DNA of 64,000 nucleotides from Pseudomonadota bacterium (GCA_018062345.1 JAGOSL010000003.1:116276-180275), one strand, 5' to 3'. Positions 44,194-52,719 are shown, numbered from the stretch's first letter. Notes: a model not told the origin generated them from the sequence alone. Numbers and translations: made by a program.

Positions 44194-44916
44194 ATGATTC
44201 AAGAATTTCATCATCCTGACACTATAGTAGAACTAACCATTAGAAAGAATAACAACTCAAAAATGGCTTCAATACAAGTTCGACGTAATCTTGAAGATCA
44301 AACCTTTAATTTGAATGAATCTTATGATGTGCAAGATGAAAATCAAGCAAAAGCTATAGCTTCCAAGATTGCTAATTATTTTGGCACTAATAAGCTTTTT
44401 ATAGTTGAACCTTGTGTAAACATTGATGCACAGCAAGCGGATACTACCTCAATCTATGCTGAAGATTATATTCCTCCTTTCTTTGTTTTTTTTGATACAT
44501 GTGCTTTGCAAAAAGAAGGCTTTATGGAAAAAGTAAATAAATTAAGAGATGAAGGAAAAATACTTCCTTTAATACCCAATTCTGTTAAGGAAGAAATTCA
44601 TAAAGAAGGATCAAAAACACCTGGTTTCGTTCGTGAACTGTTCAATAGCGTTCTTCATACTCAACCCGTAGAATTAACGAGTGATGAGCAAGACCAAAGA
44701 ATTTTACTAAAACAACAATCTCGGGGTAATTCTCTGCCCAAAAATATAGATCCCGACTTAGAGCACGTAAGCGAAGCTATAAAATATAGAGCTAAATACT
44801 TTGTTACGTGTGACAAGCCGCTAATACGCAAACAGCATCTAATCAATAAACAATTTCACCAAATCCATTTATTAACCCCAGAAGAATTTTTATCGCTATT
44901 TGAGACGCAGCAATGA
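44194..44916 (+). CDS. PIN-domain nuclease-like protein
   Basis: The 240-residue protein has an N-terminal about 90-residue domain of unknown type, then a PIN-like domain: FVFFDTCALQ (D101), NSVKEEI (E133/E134), DPDLEHVSEAIKY (acidic, about 186-190) and YFVTCDKPLIRK (D207). This matches the acidic quartet of PIN RNases. There is no VapB-type antitoxin next to it, so it may be an orphan nuclease or part of the island's own system. First gene of the island between the rluB 3' repeats. Confidence 0.6.
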   Translation: MIQEFHHPDTIVELTIRKNNNSKMASIQVRRNLEDQTFNLNESYDVQDENQAKAIASKIANYFGTNKLFIVEPCVNIDAQQADTTSIYAEDYIPPFFVFFDTCALQKEGFMEKVNKLRDEGKILPLIPNSVKEEIHKEGSKTPGFVRELFNSVLHTQPVELTSDEQDQRILLKQQSRGNSLPKNIDPDLEHVSEAIKYRAKYFVTCDKPLIRKQHLINKQFHQIHLLTPEEFLSLFETQQ

Positions 44917-44927
44917 CTTTTTGACCG

Positions 44928-46214
44928 TTAGTTTGGGCGCATGCTATATCTATCTCTTAGAATTTTGTAATCACCAGGCATTTCTTCACCATACAAAATA
45001 ATAGGGTAAGCAGCCGTTACATTTGTAAGAGAAAATTCTATTGGAGCTGGCTCTACATTAAATGGACGCAGAACTTCTTTGTATCGTGTGTCTTCGTAAG
45101 GAATTTGTTGGGCAGGCCTTCGATAATGTTCAGACGCAGTATTAATAATCCTCACTGGTTTTCTTTCGAAAATTCTACTGAATAAACCACCTGCTTCACA
45201 TTCACGGGCTAGTGATGTTGCGCAAGCTCCGCCACAAGGTGTTTGCGATGTATGCACATGCACAATAACGCCTACAACGTTCTCATCTGCACTTCTTGTT
45301 GCTCCCCGCAAATAATTGATAATTCTAGTGTCTGAAATAAAATCCAAACCTACTTGCTCAGCACAGGTATAACTATTGGCTCTAGCATTGTTGTCTATGT
45401 TTCGCCTATCAGACTTTAATTCATTAAGAGACTCCAACAACATTGAAATATCAGTTGTACCAGCTAATTCTTTTGCAGTATCAAAGGCATCTTCTATTTT
45501 TCTTTTACGATTTTCTAGTGCTTGTTCTGTTTCAGCATGGACCGCTCTAATTCGAGAATAATCTCCTTGTTCAAGTATGGAGCCAGTTATGTTACCTAAA
45601 TAGCGAAACATTAGGGATCTTCTAAAATATTCAGGATCGGTATAATTTCTCATTAAAAATGCAAAAGGAACAGGAGAAGAAGCCAAGGGAGGAAGACGAA
45701 CAAACACTTCTTTTTTTGCAGTTGTGGCAGTCAAACCTTCATAACGAGCGTCATATTTTATAATGTCAGGGGTTATTTTTGTCTTTTCCTCAACTTTAAA
45801 AAAACCACTTACAAAGACACATTCATACCCTGTTGAAAACTGAACTTCAGCAGGAAAGCCTTCATCAATTGCTGTATTAGAAATTGATACTGTTTTTCCA
45901 AGCAAAACAGGAGTACCAAGACTTTCTTGTATGATGGGCGTAAAGCGAAATACTGCAAACATTCGCTTATCAGGTGTTGGAAGCTGAAAATCTTTCTTTG
46001 CGTAGATTTCTTTAGCCTTATCAACAGTATAAGCCATGGGAGTATGCACGCTTCTTAAAAACCCCTCATCAATTTGCGATTCGAGAGTACCGCAGGTAAT
46101 ACAAAAACTGAGGCTATCTTGATATCGCCATCCTTCCTCAATCGAGGCTTTTAAAAGCTGAAGTGAAATAAAAAAATATACAAAAAACTTTGAAAGCCTA
46201 AATAAAGTTCTCAT
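44928..46214 (-). CDS. Secreted deaminase-like protein (putative effector)
   Basis: The 428-residue protein has an N-terminal hydrophobic signal (FFVYFFISLQLLKA). A beta-rich region follows (to about 215), then a helical segment. The C-terminal part has a deaminase-like arrangement: C284-A-E286 in SYTCAEQVGLDFIS and, after a strand NVVGVIVHVHT, the motif TPC327GGAC331 ATSL. The (C/H)AE plus PCx2-4C pattern is the zinc and catalytic set of the cytidine-deaminase superfamily; another HAE occurs at 226-228. Follows the LRR gene by 12 bases and is probably co-transcribed. Confidence 0.5.
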   Translation of the reverse strand: MRTLFRLSKFFVYFFISLQLLKASIEEGWRYQDSLSFCITCGTLESQIDEGFLRSVHTPMAYTVDKAKEIYAKKDFQLPTPDKRMFAVFRFTPIIQESLGTPVLLGKTVSISNTAIDEGFPAEVQFSTGYECVFVSGFFKVEEKTKITPDIIKYDARYEGLTATTAKKEVFVRLPPLASSPVPFAFLMRNYTDPEYFRRSLMFRYLGNITGSILEQGDYSRIRAVHAETEQALENRKRKIEDAFDTAKELAGTTDISMLLESLNELKSDRRNIDNNARANSYTCAEQVGLDFISDTRIINYLRGATRSADENVVGVIVHVHTSQTPCGGACATSLARECEAGGLFSRIFERKPVRIINTASEHYRRPAQQIPYEDTRYKEVLRPFNVEPAPIEFSLTNVTAAYPIILYGEEMPGDYKILRDRYSMRPN

Positions 46215-46226
46215 AACTAGCTTCTC

Positions 46227-46835
46227 CTAATAAGGGGCAAAATCAACGATACTTCTTTTATCGATTGATAATCCCTGAAAAGCCTGATTAACCTCATCAG
46301 TGCTTATGTAGTTGATAGCAATATTTAACTTCTCTAGGTATGGGCATTGCTCTACAAGGTCTTTCAGCTTTGGTAAGCAACCGGCTCTGAAGCGGTTGTT
46401 GCTAAGGTCTAGTCTTCTAAGTCTATTTTTTAAAAGTGGATTTTCTAGTACAAAATCTACAACAGCATTTATACCTTCATCCTGCAGAAAATTTCCTGCA
46501 AAATTCATCACTATTGCCTGTGAAGGCGCAACCATTTGAAATAATGGTCGTATTTCATCAAAAACTTGTGAATAATGAGATGCTATTGATGTCTGTATAT
46601 CACACACACGCATTCTCTCATAATCTATAAGAAAATTTCCTTCCTCATCACGGTGCTTCGTTTCTTCATATTCGCGTTCTTCTAGGGAAGAAGTAAATGC
46701 TCTAAGTGCATCCAAATTAGCTTTTGTAAAAGGATATTGACCAGTGTCAGAATATTGCGTTTCCATAGCCATCGATTGCCCACAAAGGAAAGACCAGGCA
46801 AACAAAGAATTAATTAGTAGTGGTTTACGGCGCAT
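46227..46835 (-). CDS. Secreted leucine-rich-repeat protein
   Basis: The 202-residue protein has signal peptide LLINSLFAWSFLCGQSMA and about three ribonuclease-inhibitor-like repeats near residues 105-190: AIVMNFAGNFLQDEGINAV, LRRLDLSNNRFRAG and LEKLNIAINYIST. LRRs mediate protein binding. Upstream of and co-oriented with the deaminase-like gene (12-base gap); it may be a partner, targeting or inhibitory subunit (inference). Confidence 0.65.
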   Translation of the reverse strand: MRRKPLLINSLFAWSFLCGQSMAMETQYSDTGQYPFTKANLDALRAFTSSLEEREYEETKHRDEEGNFLIDYERMRVCDIQTSIASHYSQVFDEIRPLFQMVAPSQAIVMNFAGNFLQDEGINAVVDFVLENPLLKNRLRRLDLSNNRFRAGCLPKLKDLVEQCPYLEKLNIAINYISTDEVNQAFQGLSIDKRSIVDFAPY

Positions 46836-47199
46836 GGTTTTCTCCTTAAAAACTTCTTCACGCCAATAACATACTCCGAATTAGTCAAAAAAAACAGTAA
46901 AAAGTAATAATAAATTGCACTTGCTAAAAGCAGCACAAAGGTCAAAACGCCTGGCTGCAGGTAACACTCGAAATTCGCAAAATCATGGAACATTTTGGCC
47001 TGCAAGTGAACCGTCTCATTCGCCTAAGCTACGGCCCATACAGCTTGGATAAATTGCAAATTGGCGAATTTCGAGCTGATAAAGTAGTCAGGCAGTAGCG
47101 CGCTTTATCACGAAACCTTCAAGGCTGTGGCGACTATCAATATTGAAATCCATTTGATAACTGCTTATGTTACATCTATAAATTTAAAAATAAAATATT
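46836..47199. other. Gap containing the displaced rluB 3' end
   Basis: This 364-base gap holds the 193-base rluB fragment (46934-47126). Left of it is about 100 bases of AT-rich DNA (likely promoter of the LRR gene); right of it a further 70 AT-rich bases. The minus frame across it (46814-47005) is a shadow of the fragment. Confidence 0.7.
46934..47126 (+). pseudogene. rluB: Displaced 3' end of rluB
   Basis: 193 bases encode HKGQNAWLQVTL then EIRKIMEHFGLQVNRLIRL and end RADKVVRQ-stop, the rluB C-terminus minus six residues (18-base in-frame deletion). It also carries 28 bases beyond the stop. Of seven coding substitutions relative to 43852-44034, five are synonymous. It has no start and is not expressed as such. 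It marks the right end of the island that begins after rluB. Confidence 0.92.
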
Positions 47200-48282
47200 T
47201 TGGATAAACAATTCTTATTCTTATTAATCATATTTTTCAGTGTATTAAATGCAAGCACGCCACATAGCAATGACTCTGTATTTGATCTGTTAAGTTTTTC
47301 CACAGAACGCACAAACGTAAGACCTCTGGTACCAGAAAATTTAGCGGCAGCTCAAATTCTGAATGCATCAGATGCAAACTTTGTAAATATTCTTAATGAT
47401 GAATTTTATGAAGGGAAACCTTCTTTTGAGGTTGAGCTGCAAAACCAGCAACACGCTTTATTGCAAGTCCCAAAATTAGAAGATTTAAAGCATAGCATCT
47501 TAACAAGCACTCTATATTATGGCGTCTTCAAGAATGAAGATAGCTGCTTAATAGGCATTATAAAAATAAGTGGATTAATCAGTTCTGATTGCAACGTCTT
47601 TTTGTCTACATCATCTAAATATCATAAATCTTATCAGGGGCAGGGTTACGGCACAGAGGTCAAAAAAAGCCTTTTGGATTATTTTGAACAATTGAGGCTA
47701 ATTCCTACCAAGGGTGCTGATCCTTATGCATTTCCCTTTTTAGGGTTTAAAGGGTTAGTAGTCTTTGCTAACAAGGCGTCTTTAAACTATAATCTTAAGT
47801 GTGGATATAGAGTTGGTATTTTCAGTGGTGATGATTGCGCAGTGTATTATCCCATGGTGCTGGGTGAAGAAATAATTGACGGCATTACTTTTAAAGCAGA
47901 TGACACTCTTCATGACAGAATTGCACCTAGCTTTGAAATGTATCTGAAAAAAGACCCTGAGCAGGCTCTTTTGGGTGAAAAATTGCTTCGCCAAGAAGCA
48001 ATAGTCTCTATTATGTTGTTGGAAGAATCTAATCTAGCTGAAATGCTTAATATTTATGGGGATTTTATCGCCGAGAGTGTTGGTCGCTTTCCTGATCTTT
48101 TCATCAAGCTAAATCAAAATTTTGGTCATAAAATGAGCTTGGTAAAAGATTCTGTAGAAAGTTGTGTTGCAAAGTATAGAGGATTCATTGCAGAAAATCC
48201 GGAAATTGCAAGTGATTCAAGATGCCAACAATACTTAGCTGAGCTTGAAGCGGCAGAAAATCTAGTAGATGAAATCCGCTAA
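47200..48282 (+). CDS. Secreted GNAT-family acetyltransferase-like protein
   Basis: The 360-residue protein starts at TTG 47200 with signal peptide FLFLLIIFFSVLNA. A RimJ/RimL-style GNAT domain follows: TERTNVRPLVPENLAA (35-50), CLIGIIKISG (116-125), the acetyl-CoA loop YQGQGYGTE (145-153) and FANKASLNYNLKCGYRVG at the end of the fold. The C-terminal 130 residues are helical and unrelated. GNATs are usually cytosolic, so export suggests acetylation of host targets (inference). Ends four bases inside the convergent acyltransferase gene. Confidence 0.6.
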   Translation: MDKQFLFLLIIFFSVLNASTPHSNDSVFDLLSFSTERTNVRPLVPENLAAAQILNASDANFVNILNDEFYEGKPSFEVELQNQQHALLQVPKLEDLKHSILTSTLYYGVFKNEDSCLIGIIKISGLISSDCNVFLSTSSKYHKSYQGQGYGTEVKKSLLDYFEQLRLIPTKGADPYAFPFLGFKGLVVFANKASLNYNLKCGYRVGIFSGDDCAVYYPMVLGEEIIDGITFKADDTLHDRIAPSFEMYLKKDPEQALLGEKLLRQEAIVSIMLLEESNLAEMLNIYGDFIAESVGRFPDLFIKLNQNFGHKMSLVKDSVESCVAKYRGFIAENPEIASDSRCQQYLAELEAAENLVDEIR

Positions 48283-48941
48283 ATTTTAGCCATCTCATCA
48301 GCCGTTCTCACCGTTTCATCCATAGCCTGTTGCAGCGACTTTCGTAACTGTTCAACATCTTTTGAAGCATGTACAGGAGTCCCTGCCGCAAACACTCCTC
48401 TGCAAAACGGCTTTGCCACCCGAAATTTATCCCAGGTATTTAACTTTTTCATCGGTTTGCAGCTATACGCTACAGGAATAATATCAACTTGTGCTAACCG
48501 CGCTATTTGTAAAACCCCATCAGATACCTGTTCCCTAGGGCCTCTGGGGCCATCAGGTGTTATACCAATTATAGAATTTTGTTTTAAGGCTTGAAGTATT
48601 TGCCGCGCTGCTTCAAAACCTTGTTTATTCGTTGATCCTGCAATCGTTTGAATCCCAAAATGCTTTACTGTTTTTGAAATAATTTTTCCATCTCGATGAT
48701 TTGAAATCAGCATATAAAAAGAAGTTTTCCATTGCAAAGCGCAGGCTAACATTAGCAAATGTCCATGCCAGAATGACACAATAAAAGGTTTGTTTTGTGT
48801 CACGTACTTATCAATAATTTCGGAATTTTTGAATTCCCACTGGCCGGTTTTGAATACAAGTTTAATGTAAGCAGCAACAATAAACGCAAGCATATCTTGA
48901 ACCAACATACTTCGTAAAATTTTGGTAAGAAGTGATTTCAT
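48279..48941 (-). CDS. DUF374 lysophospholipid acyltransferase-like protein
   Basis: The protein is about 220 residues from ATG 48941 (MKSLLTKILRSMLVQDMLAF); the frame opens at a TTG, 48995. Contains FIVSFWHGHLLML, LISNHRDGKIISKTVKHFGI and ITPDGPRGPREQVSDGVLQIA, the DUF374 (COG2121) signature related to LpxL/LpxM-type lipid A acyltransferases. Probable inner-membrane enzyme in lipid A or phospholipid modification. Confidence 0.85.
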   Translation of the reverse strand: MKSLLTKILRSMLVQDMLAFIVAAYIKLVFKTGQWEFKNSEIIDKYVTQNKPFIVSFWHGHLLMLACALQWKTSFYMLISNHRDGKIISKTVKHFGIQTIAGSTNKQGFEAARQILQALKQNSIIGITPDGPRGPREQVSDGVLQIARLAQVDIIPVAYSCKPMKKLNTWDKFRVAKPFCRGVFAAGTPVHASKDVEQLRKSLQQAMDETVRTADEMAKI

Positions 48942-49075
48942 GTCACTTTTCGTAATGCCAATATATTGGGCAAGGTTAGCACAATTGCTGTTCAATTACA
49001 GCTTAATTGCGTTTTTCTTGGCCTAGGCATTTCTTTTTTGTAAGCTGTAAAAAGGGAATTCAAGGAATCGTAGAT

Positions 49076-49756
49076 ATGAACTTTTTGTTAGGCATTATTT
49101 TAATAACTTCCTTAAAAATTTTCCCCATGGAACCAGATGATTCCGCTTGGGTTTGTATAGATGAGGAACTTCAATCTCCTTCAGAGCAAGAATTTAAAGC
49201 AGCATATCAACGTTTTACTTCTGAAAATCCTGGGCATCAACCAAATCAAAAATTTTTAAAATTGCTGCAAGACTCACGCACCAAAACTATTAGCCCCCAA
49301 TTGCACGATACTATACCCACTTTATTAAAAGGTTTTCGAGAATCATATACAACTTGGCAAGAACGACAAGTCATTGCCCTGTACTTTTTAAACCGCAAAA
49401 AAGAAGAAAAAAACGAATATTACTTAAGTGAAGAAGAACGCCGCCATATCGCCGCTATTATTATGCGGCACCTTAAAAATCCTTCTGTGCATATATCTCA
49501 GAAAACTCTAGAAGTTATGCTTCTCCTTGATACAGAAGCTCTTCTTAAGGAAAAAGACGAATATGTATTTAAAGTTAATGGTTTTGAGATTTCCTTAAAT
49601 TGCACTCCTAAACTTGTTACTCGCGCTGATTTTGATACAGTGGCGGGGCATGTTATGGCGTACATTTTTAGGGAGCCTCTCACAGATTCTGAGCGCTATG
49701 CTCGCTATATGCATTGTGGTATGTGGCAATATACCGGGATTCATTTCGAAGAATAG
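49076..49756 (+). CDS. Secreted protein of unknown function
   Basis: The protein is about 226 residues from ATG 49076 (AAGGAA upstream; frame open from 49007), signal peptide MNFLLGIILITSLKIFP. All-helical body with SEEERRHIAAIIMRHLKNPSV. No domain recognised. Just downstream is the displaced 3' end of the ABC-F gene. Confidence 0.6.
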   Translation: MNFLLGIILITSLKIFPMEPDDSAWVCIDEELQSPSEQEFKAAYQRFTSENPGHQPNQKFLKLLQDSRTKTISPQLHDTIPTLLKGFRESYTTWQERQVIALYFLNRKKEEKNEYYLSEEERRHIAAIIMRHLKNPSVHISQKTLEVMLLLDTEALLKEKDEYVFKVNGFEISLNCTPKLVTRADFDTVAGHVMAYIFREPLTDSERYARYMHCGMWQYTGIHFEE

Positions 49757-49774
49757 ATAATCATATTTCTAACA

Positions 49775-49818
49775 CCAGCCAAATTCCACTTGTGCAGCCT
49801 TGGTCTCAAAACGCTCAA
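49775..49818 (-). repeat. Displaced 3' end of the ABC-F gene (44-bp direct repeat, copy 1)
   Basis: 44 bases identical to 50433-50476, which encode the ABC-F C-terminus (FETKAAQVEFGW). In this copy the frame ends in TGT TAG rather than GCA TAA. The toxin-antitoxin pair lies between the two copies. Confidence 0.92.
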
Positions 49819-49900
49819 TAAGCTCATTTGCTTAAAAATATTGAATTTTTAGCTAAACAAGGTAAAACTAACTCACGAAGAAGTGAAGGGTTTGTTTTTT

Positions 49901-50119
49901 ATGAATGTTGATATCCCCAAAGATTTAGTTTCTTCATTGTCTAAAATTTCAAAAAAGCGTCATGTCGATGAAACAACTATAGTAGTTGACGCGCTGCGCG
50001 TATATTTAGAAGATGTTGCAGACGCTGAAGAAGCAGCGATTGCATATGAAGAATGGCAAAAAGAAGGTGGAGAATCTATTCCTTTTGAAAAAATTTTAAA
50101 GGATAGCGGTCTAGCATAG
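49901..50119 (+). CDS. Antitoxin, ribbon-helix-helix/RelB-like
   Basis: The 72-residue protein starts at ATG 49901 (MNVDIPKDLVSSLSKISKKR), with a short N-terminal strand and two helices typical of RHH antitoxins (HVDETTIVVDALRVYLEDV), then an acidic tail (EEWQKEGGESIPFEKIL). The frame is open upstream to GTG 49883. The toxin reading frame starts on the base after its stop codon. Confidence 0.75.
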   Translation: MNVDIPKDLVSSLSKISKKRHVDETTIVVDALRVYLEDVADAEEAAIAYEEWQKEGGESIPFEKILKDSGLA

Positions 50120-50385
50120 GTGTTTTGGTCGCTAGCATTTTCCCCAAAAGCACAAAAAGAATTTAAAAAGCTTGATGTTTCTGTTCAAAAGCAAATCAGA
50201 GAGTATTTTTTTCAAAGAGTTTTAAAAGCTCCTGATCCATTAGTTTTGCAAAGCACCTTAGATACGATCTGTCAGATTTTTATCGTTTTCGTATAGAAAA
50301 CTATCGTGTGCTATGCTCTGTGCAGCGGCATAAATTAACGATTCATGTTGTAAAGATTGGTCATCGTCGTGAAGTTTATGACTGA
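50120..50385 (+). pseudogene. RelE/ParE-family toxin, frameshifted
   Basis: From GTG 50120 the frame reads FWSLAFSPKAQKEFKKLDVS and KQIREYFFQRVLKAPDPLV, then goes out of register and stops at 50294-50296. The adjacent frame continues AKHLRYDLSDFYRFRIENYR and HVVKIGHRREVYD to a TGA at 50385, the conserved RelE/ParE C-terminus. A single T missing in the TTTT run near 50244 explains both halves. The toxin is therefore inactive unless frameshifting occurs or the base is a sequencing error. Confidence 0.85.
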
Positions 50386-50426
50386 ACATAGTAGATTCTA
50401 GGCCTTCAACTTCCGGCCTTACGCCC

Positions 50427-52046
50427 TTATGCCCAGCCAAATTCCACTTGTGCAGCCTTGGTCTCAAAACGCTCAAGGTCGCCTTCTACAAGCAGCGTTT
50501 GACCCTTCGCATTTAACCCCAAAATATGCGTTGCTACATCATCAATAAAACTGCGGTTGTGGCTTACAAACAAAACCGTGCCTTCAAATGCGCTTAATCC
50601 TTCTGCCAAAACATCAATGCTTTGCATATCAAGGTGGTTAGTAGGCTCATCCAAAATAATTGTATTTGCCTTTTTAGCAAGTAAACAACACAAACCAACG
50701 CGGTTTTTCTCACCCCCTGAAAGCACATTTAACGGCTTAAACACATCATCGCCCTTAAACAAAAACGCACCCAGCATTCCTCTGGCCTGGCCCATACTCA
50801 GGTGCTGATTAATCTGCATCATGTTTTCAAGAATGGTTGCTTTTGGTATAAGGTAATCCAGCTGATCTTGGGCAAAGTAAGAAACCTCAACATCGTGCCC
50901 TAATTCAATTTCGCCCTCAAGCTTTGGCACCAGTCCAATCAGGGTTTTGATCAAGGTTGATTTACCAATGCCATTTGCCCCAACAATCGCCAAACGCTGC
51001 TGCCGTTCAACCTTGAAGCTAAGTTTTTTAACCAATGGCTGTGCATATCCAATTGATAAATCCTTGGTCTGCAGCACAATGCGTCCACTTTTTTTAGCGC
51101 ACTCAAGCTTCACGTTCATGGGGGGATTTTTCTCATCAACCTTTAAATTCATGTCCGCATCATAAAGCTTTTGCAGCATTTTCACGCGGCTTTGTACTTG
51201 GCGCGCCTTGCTGGCAGAGGCCCTAAAACGATCAACGAAACTTTTCACCTGTTGAGCTTTTGCACCTAAGTTCTCTTTTTGTGCTTGAATTTGTTCTTGC
51301 TCTAATTCGTAAGCTTCTAAGAACTTGTCATAGTTACCTACGTAAGCGTTTATTTCACCATGATGCAAATGCAGAATATTGGTAGCTAATCGGTTAATCA
51401 GTGAACGATCATGCGATACAAACACCAAGCACCCTTTGAAACTTTTTAAAAAGCGTTCTACCCATTCCATACTTGGTAAGTCTAAGTGGTTGGTAGGCTC
51501 GTCCAGTACCAAAAAATTCGGTTTTTTCAAAAATAAACGCACCAATTCTAAACGCATGCGCCAGCCACCCGATAGGGTTTTTGGATTTTTATCAAAGTCA
51601 CAGGTACTAAATCCAAGGCCGCATAATAATTCCTTGGCTTCTGATTCAATAGAAAATCCATCTAAATAGGTAAGCTCATGCATGATATCGTCATATTTTT
51701 TAGCAATAGCATCAGAATATGAACTTTCCATTTCCTTAAGTACTTCGCTCAGTTGTTTTTGCAATTCAACTACGCGTTCGGCTCCACTCAGGGCTTCTTC
51801 TAATAAAGTTGGCATAGGATTTTGGTTTGGCTCTTGCGGCAAATACCCAATCACCGTATCACGCGGTTTTGTCACCGTGCCGTCATCAGCTTCATCAAGG
51901 CCACATAAAATATTAAGTAGGGTTGATTTGCCTGAGCCATTAACGCCCACAAGCCCAACACAGCCCACTGTTGGAAAACGATAAGTAATGCTATTTAAAA
52001 CAACCCGCCCACCAAAGCGTCGCGTCAAGTTTTGCAGAGCAAGCAT
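50427..52046 (-). CDS. ABC-F family ATPase (YbiT/Uup-like)
   Basis: The 539-residue protein has two nucleotide-binding domains without membrane segments: Walker A GVNGSGKST and GANGIGKST, signatures LSGGWRMRLELVRL and LSGGEKNRVGL, and Walker B FLVLDEPTNHLD and TIILDEPTNHLD, joined by a charged linker near residues 240-290. ABC-F proteins act on the ribosome in translation and antibiotic protection. It ends soon after the second domain, as YbiT does. Its last 44 bases from the stop region are duplicated at 49775-49818. Confidence 0.92.
   Translation of the reverse strand: MLALQNLTRRFGGRVVLNSITYRFPTVGCVGLVGVNGSGKSTLLNILCGLDEADDGTVTKPRDTVIGYLPQEPNQNPMPTLLEEALSGAERVVELQKQLSEVLKEMESSYSDAIAKKYDDIMHELTYLDGFSIESEAKELLCGLGFSTCDFDKNPKTLSGGWRMRLELVRLFLKKPNFLVLDEPTNHLDLPSMEWVERFLKSFKGCLVFVSHDRSLINRLATNILHLHHGEINAYVGNYDKFLEAYELEQEQIQAQKENLGAKAQQVKSFVDRFRASASKARQVQSRVKMLQKLYDADMNLKVDEKNPPMNVKLECAKKSGRIVLQTKDLSIGYAQPLVKKLSFKVERQQRLAIVGANGIGKSTLIKTLIGLVPKLEGEIELGHDVEVSYFAQDQLDYLIPKATILENMMQINQHLSMGQARGMLGAFLFKGDDVFKPLNVLSGGEKNRVGLCCLLAKKANTIILDEPTNHLDMQSIDVLAEGLSAFEGTVLFVSHNRSFIDDVATHILGLNAKGQTLLVEGDLERFETKAAQVEFGWA
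50433..50476 (-). repeat. ABC-F 3' end, resident copy of the 44-bp repeat
   Basis: Identical to 49775-49818; encodes the last residues of the ABC-F protein. The 658-base offset contains the toxin-antitoxin pair. Confidence 0.92.
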
Positions 52047-52182
52047 ATGAAAAAATCTTTAAGTAATACAAAGCACAGTATTAGCACACTAACGGTATTT
52101 TCTCTATGAAATCTTTCCTTAACTCTTTATTAAATTTCTGCACGGTACTGTTTAAAAAAGAAAAAATAAAAGGAAAAAAAAT

Positions 52183-52719
52183 ATGAAAATACTCACAATA
52201 CTACTAGCAGTTCTTTTCTGCACTCCCACGCAAACCTTTGCTATGGAAGCATTAGAATTACAAGAAGATCCCCTTGTTTTAAACGCTCTTGAATCAACAT
52301 TATGCACAAATATGTGCACTATTTTAAGAACAAGCGCCTTAGAAGAAGCACCTTCCATGAAAGGTCTTAGTAAAGATCGAAAAGATGAAATTACCAAAGA
52401 AATCATGCAGGTGTTTGTAAAACACATTCCAAACCTGCTGGAAAAAGTACCCTTCACCTGGCAAGATAACTTCATTGATCAAGTAACGGCCCTAATGCAA
52501 GAAGCAGCCAATGCTTATCCTTGCCAAATGAGTGTTCAGTTTATCATGGATGGCATAAAAGCACTTTCAGCGCTTGATCAGCCAGCCTTTGAGCAAAGAA
52601 TTGCTGATACCAAAAGATATATCGAAGAAGCATTAAACACCATTCAACCACCACGTGATCTTCGCTATGTTACGCATACGCTTTGTGCACGAAAGGGTTT
52701 TGTTGGTATGTCTTTCTAG
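52183..52719 (+). CDS. Small secreted helical protein of unknown function
   Basis: The 178-residue protein has signal peptide MKILTILLAVLFCTPTQTFA. Helical, with four Cys (LCTNMCTIL pair near residue 42, then PCQMS and LCARKG). No recognised domain. Upstream A-rich run AAAGGAAAAAAAATATG provides the ribosome site. Confidence 0.6.
   Translation: MKILTILLAVLFCTPTQTFAMEALELQEDPLVLNALESTLCTNMCTILRTSALEEAPSMKGLSKDRKDEITKEIMQVFVKHIPNLLEKVPFTWQDNFIDQVTALMQEAANAYPCQMSVQFIMDGIKALSALDQPAFEQRIADTKRYIEEALNTIQPPRDLRYVTHTLCARKGFVGMSF

Noticed and set aside
50258..50476. Minus-strand 72-residue frame
   Set aside because: Antisense to the second half of the frameshifted toxin, which is clearly recognisable on the plus strand.
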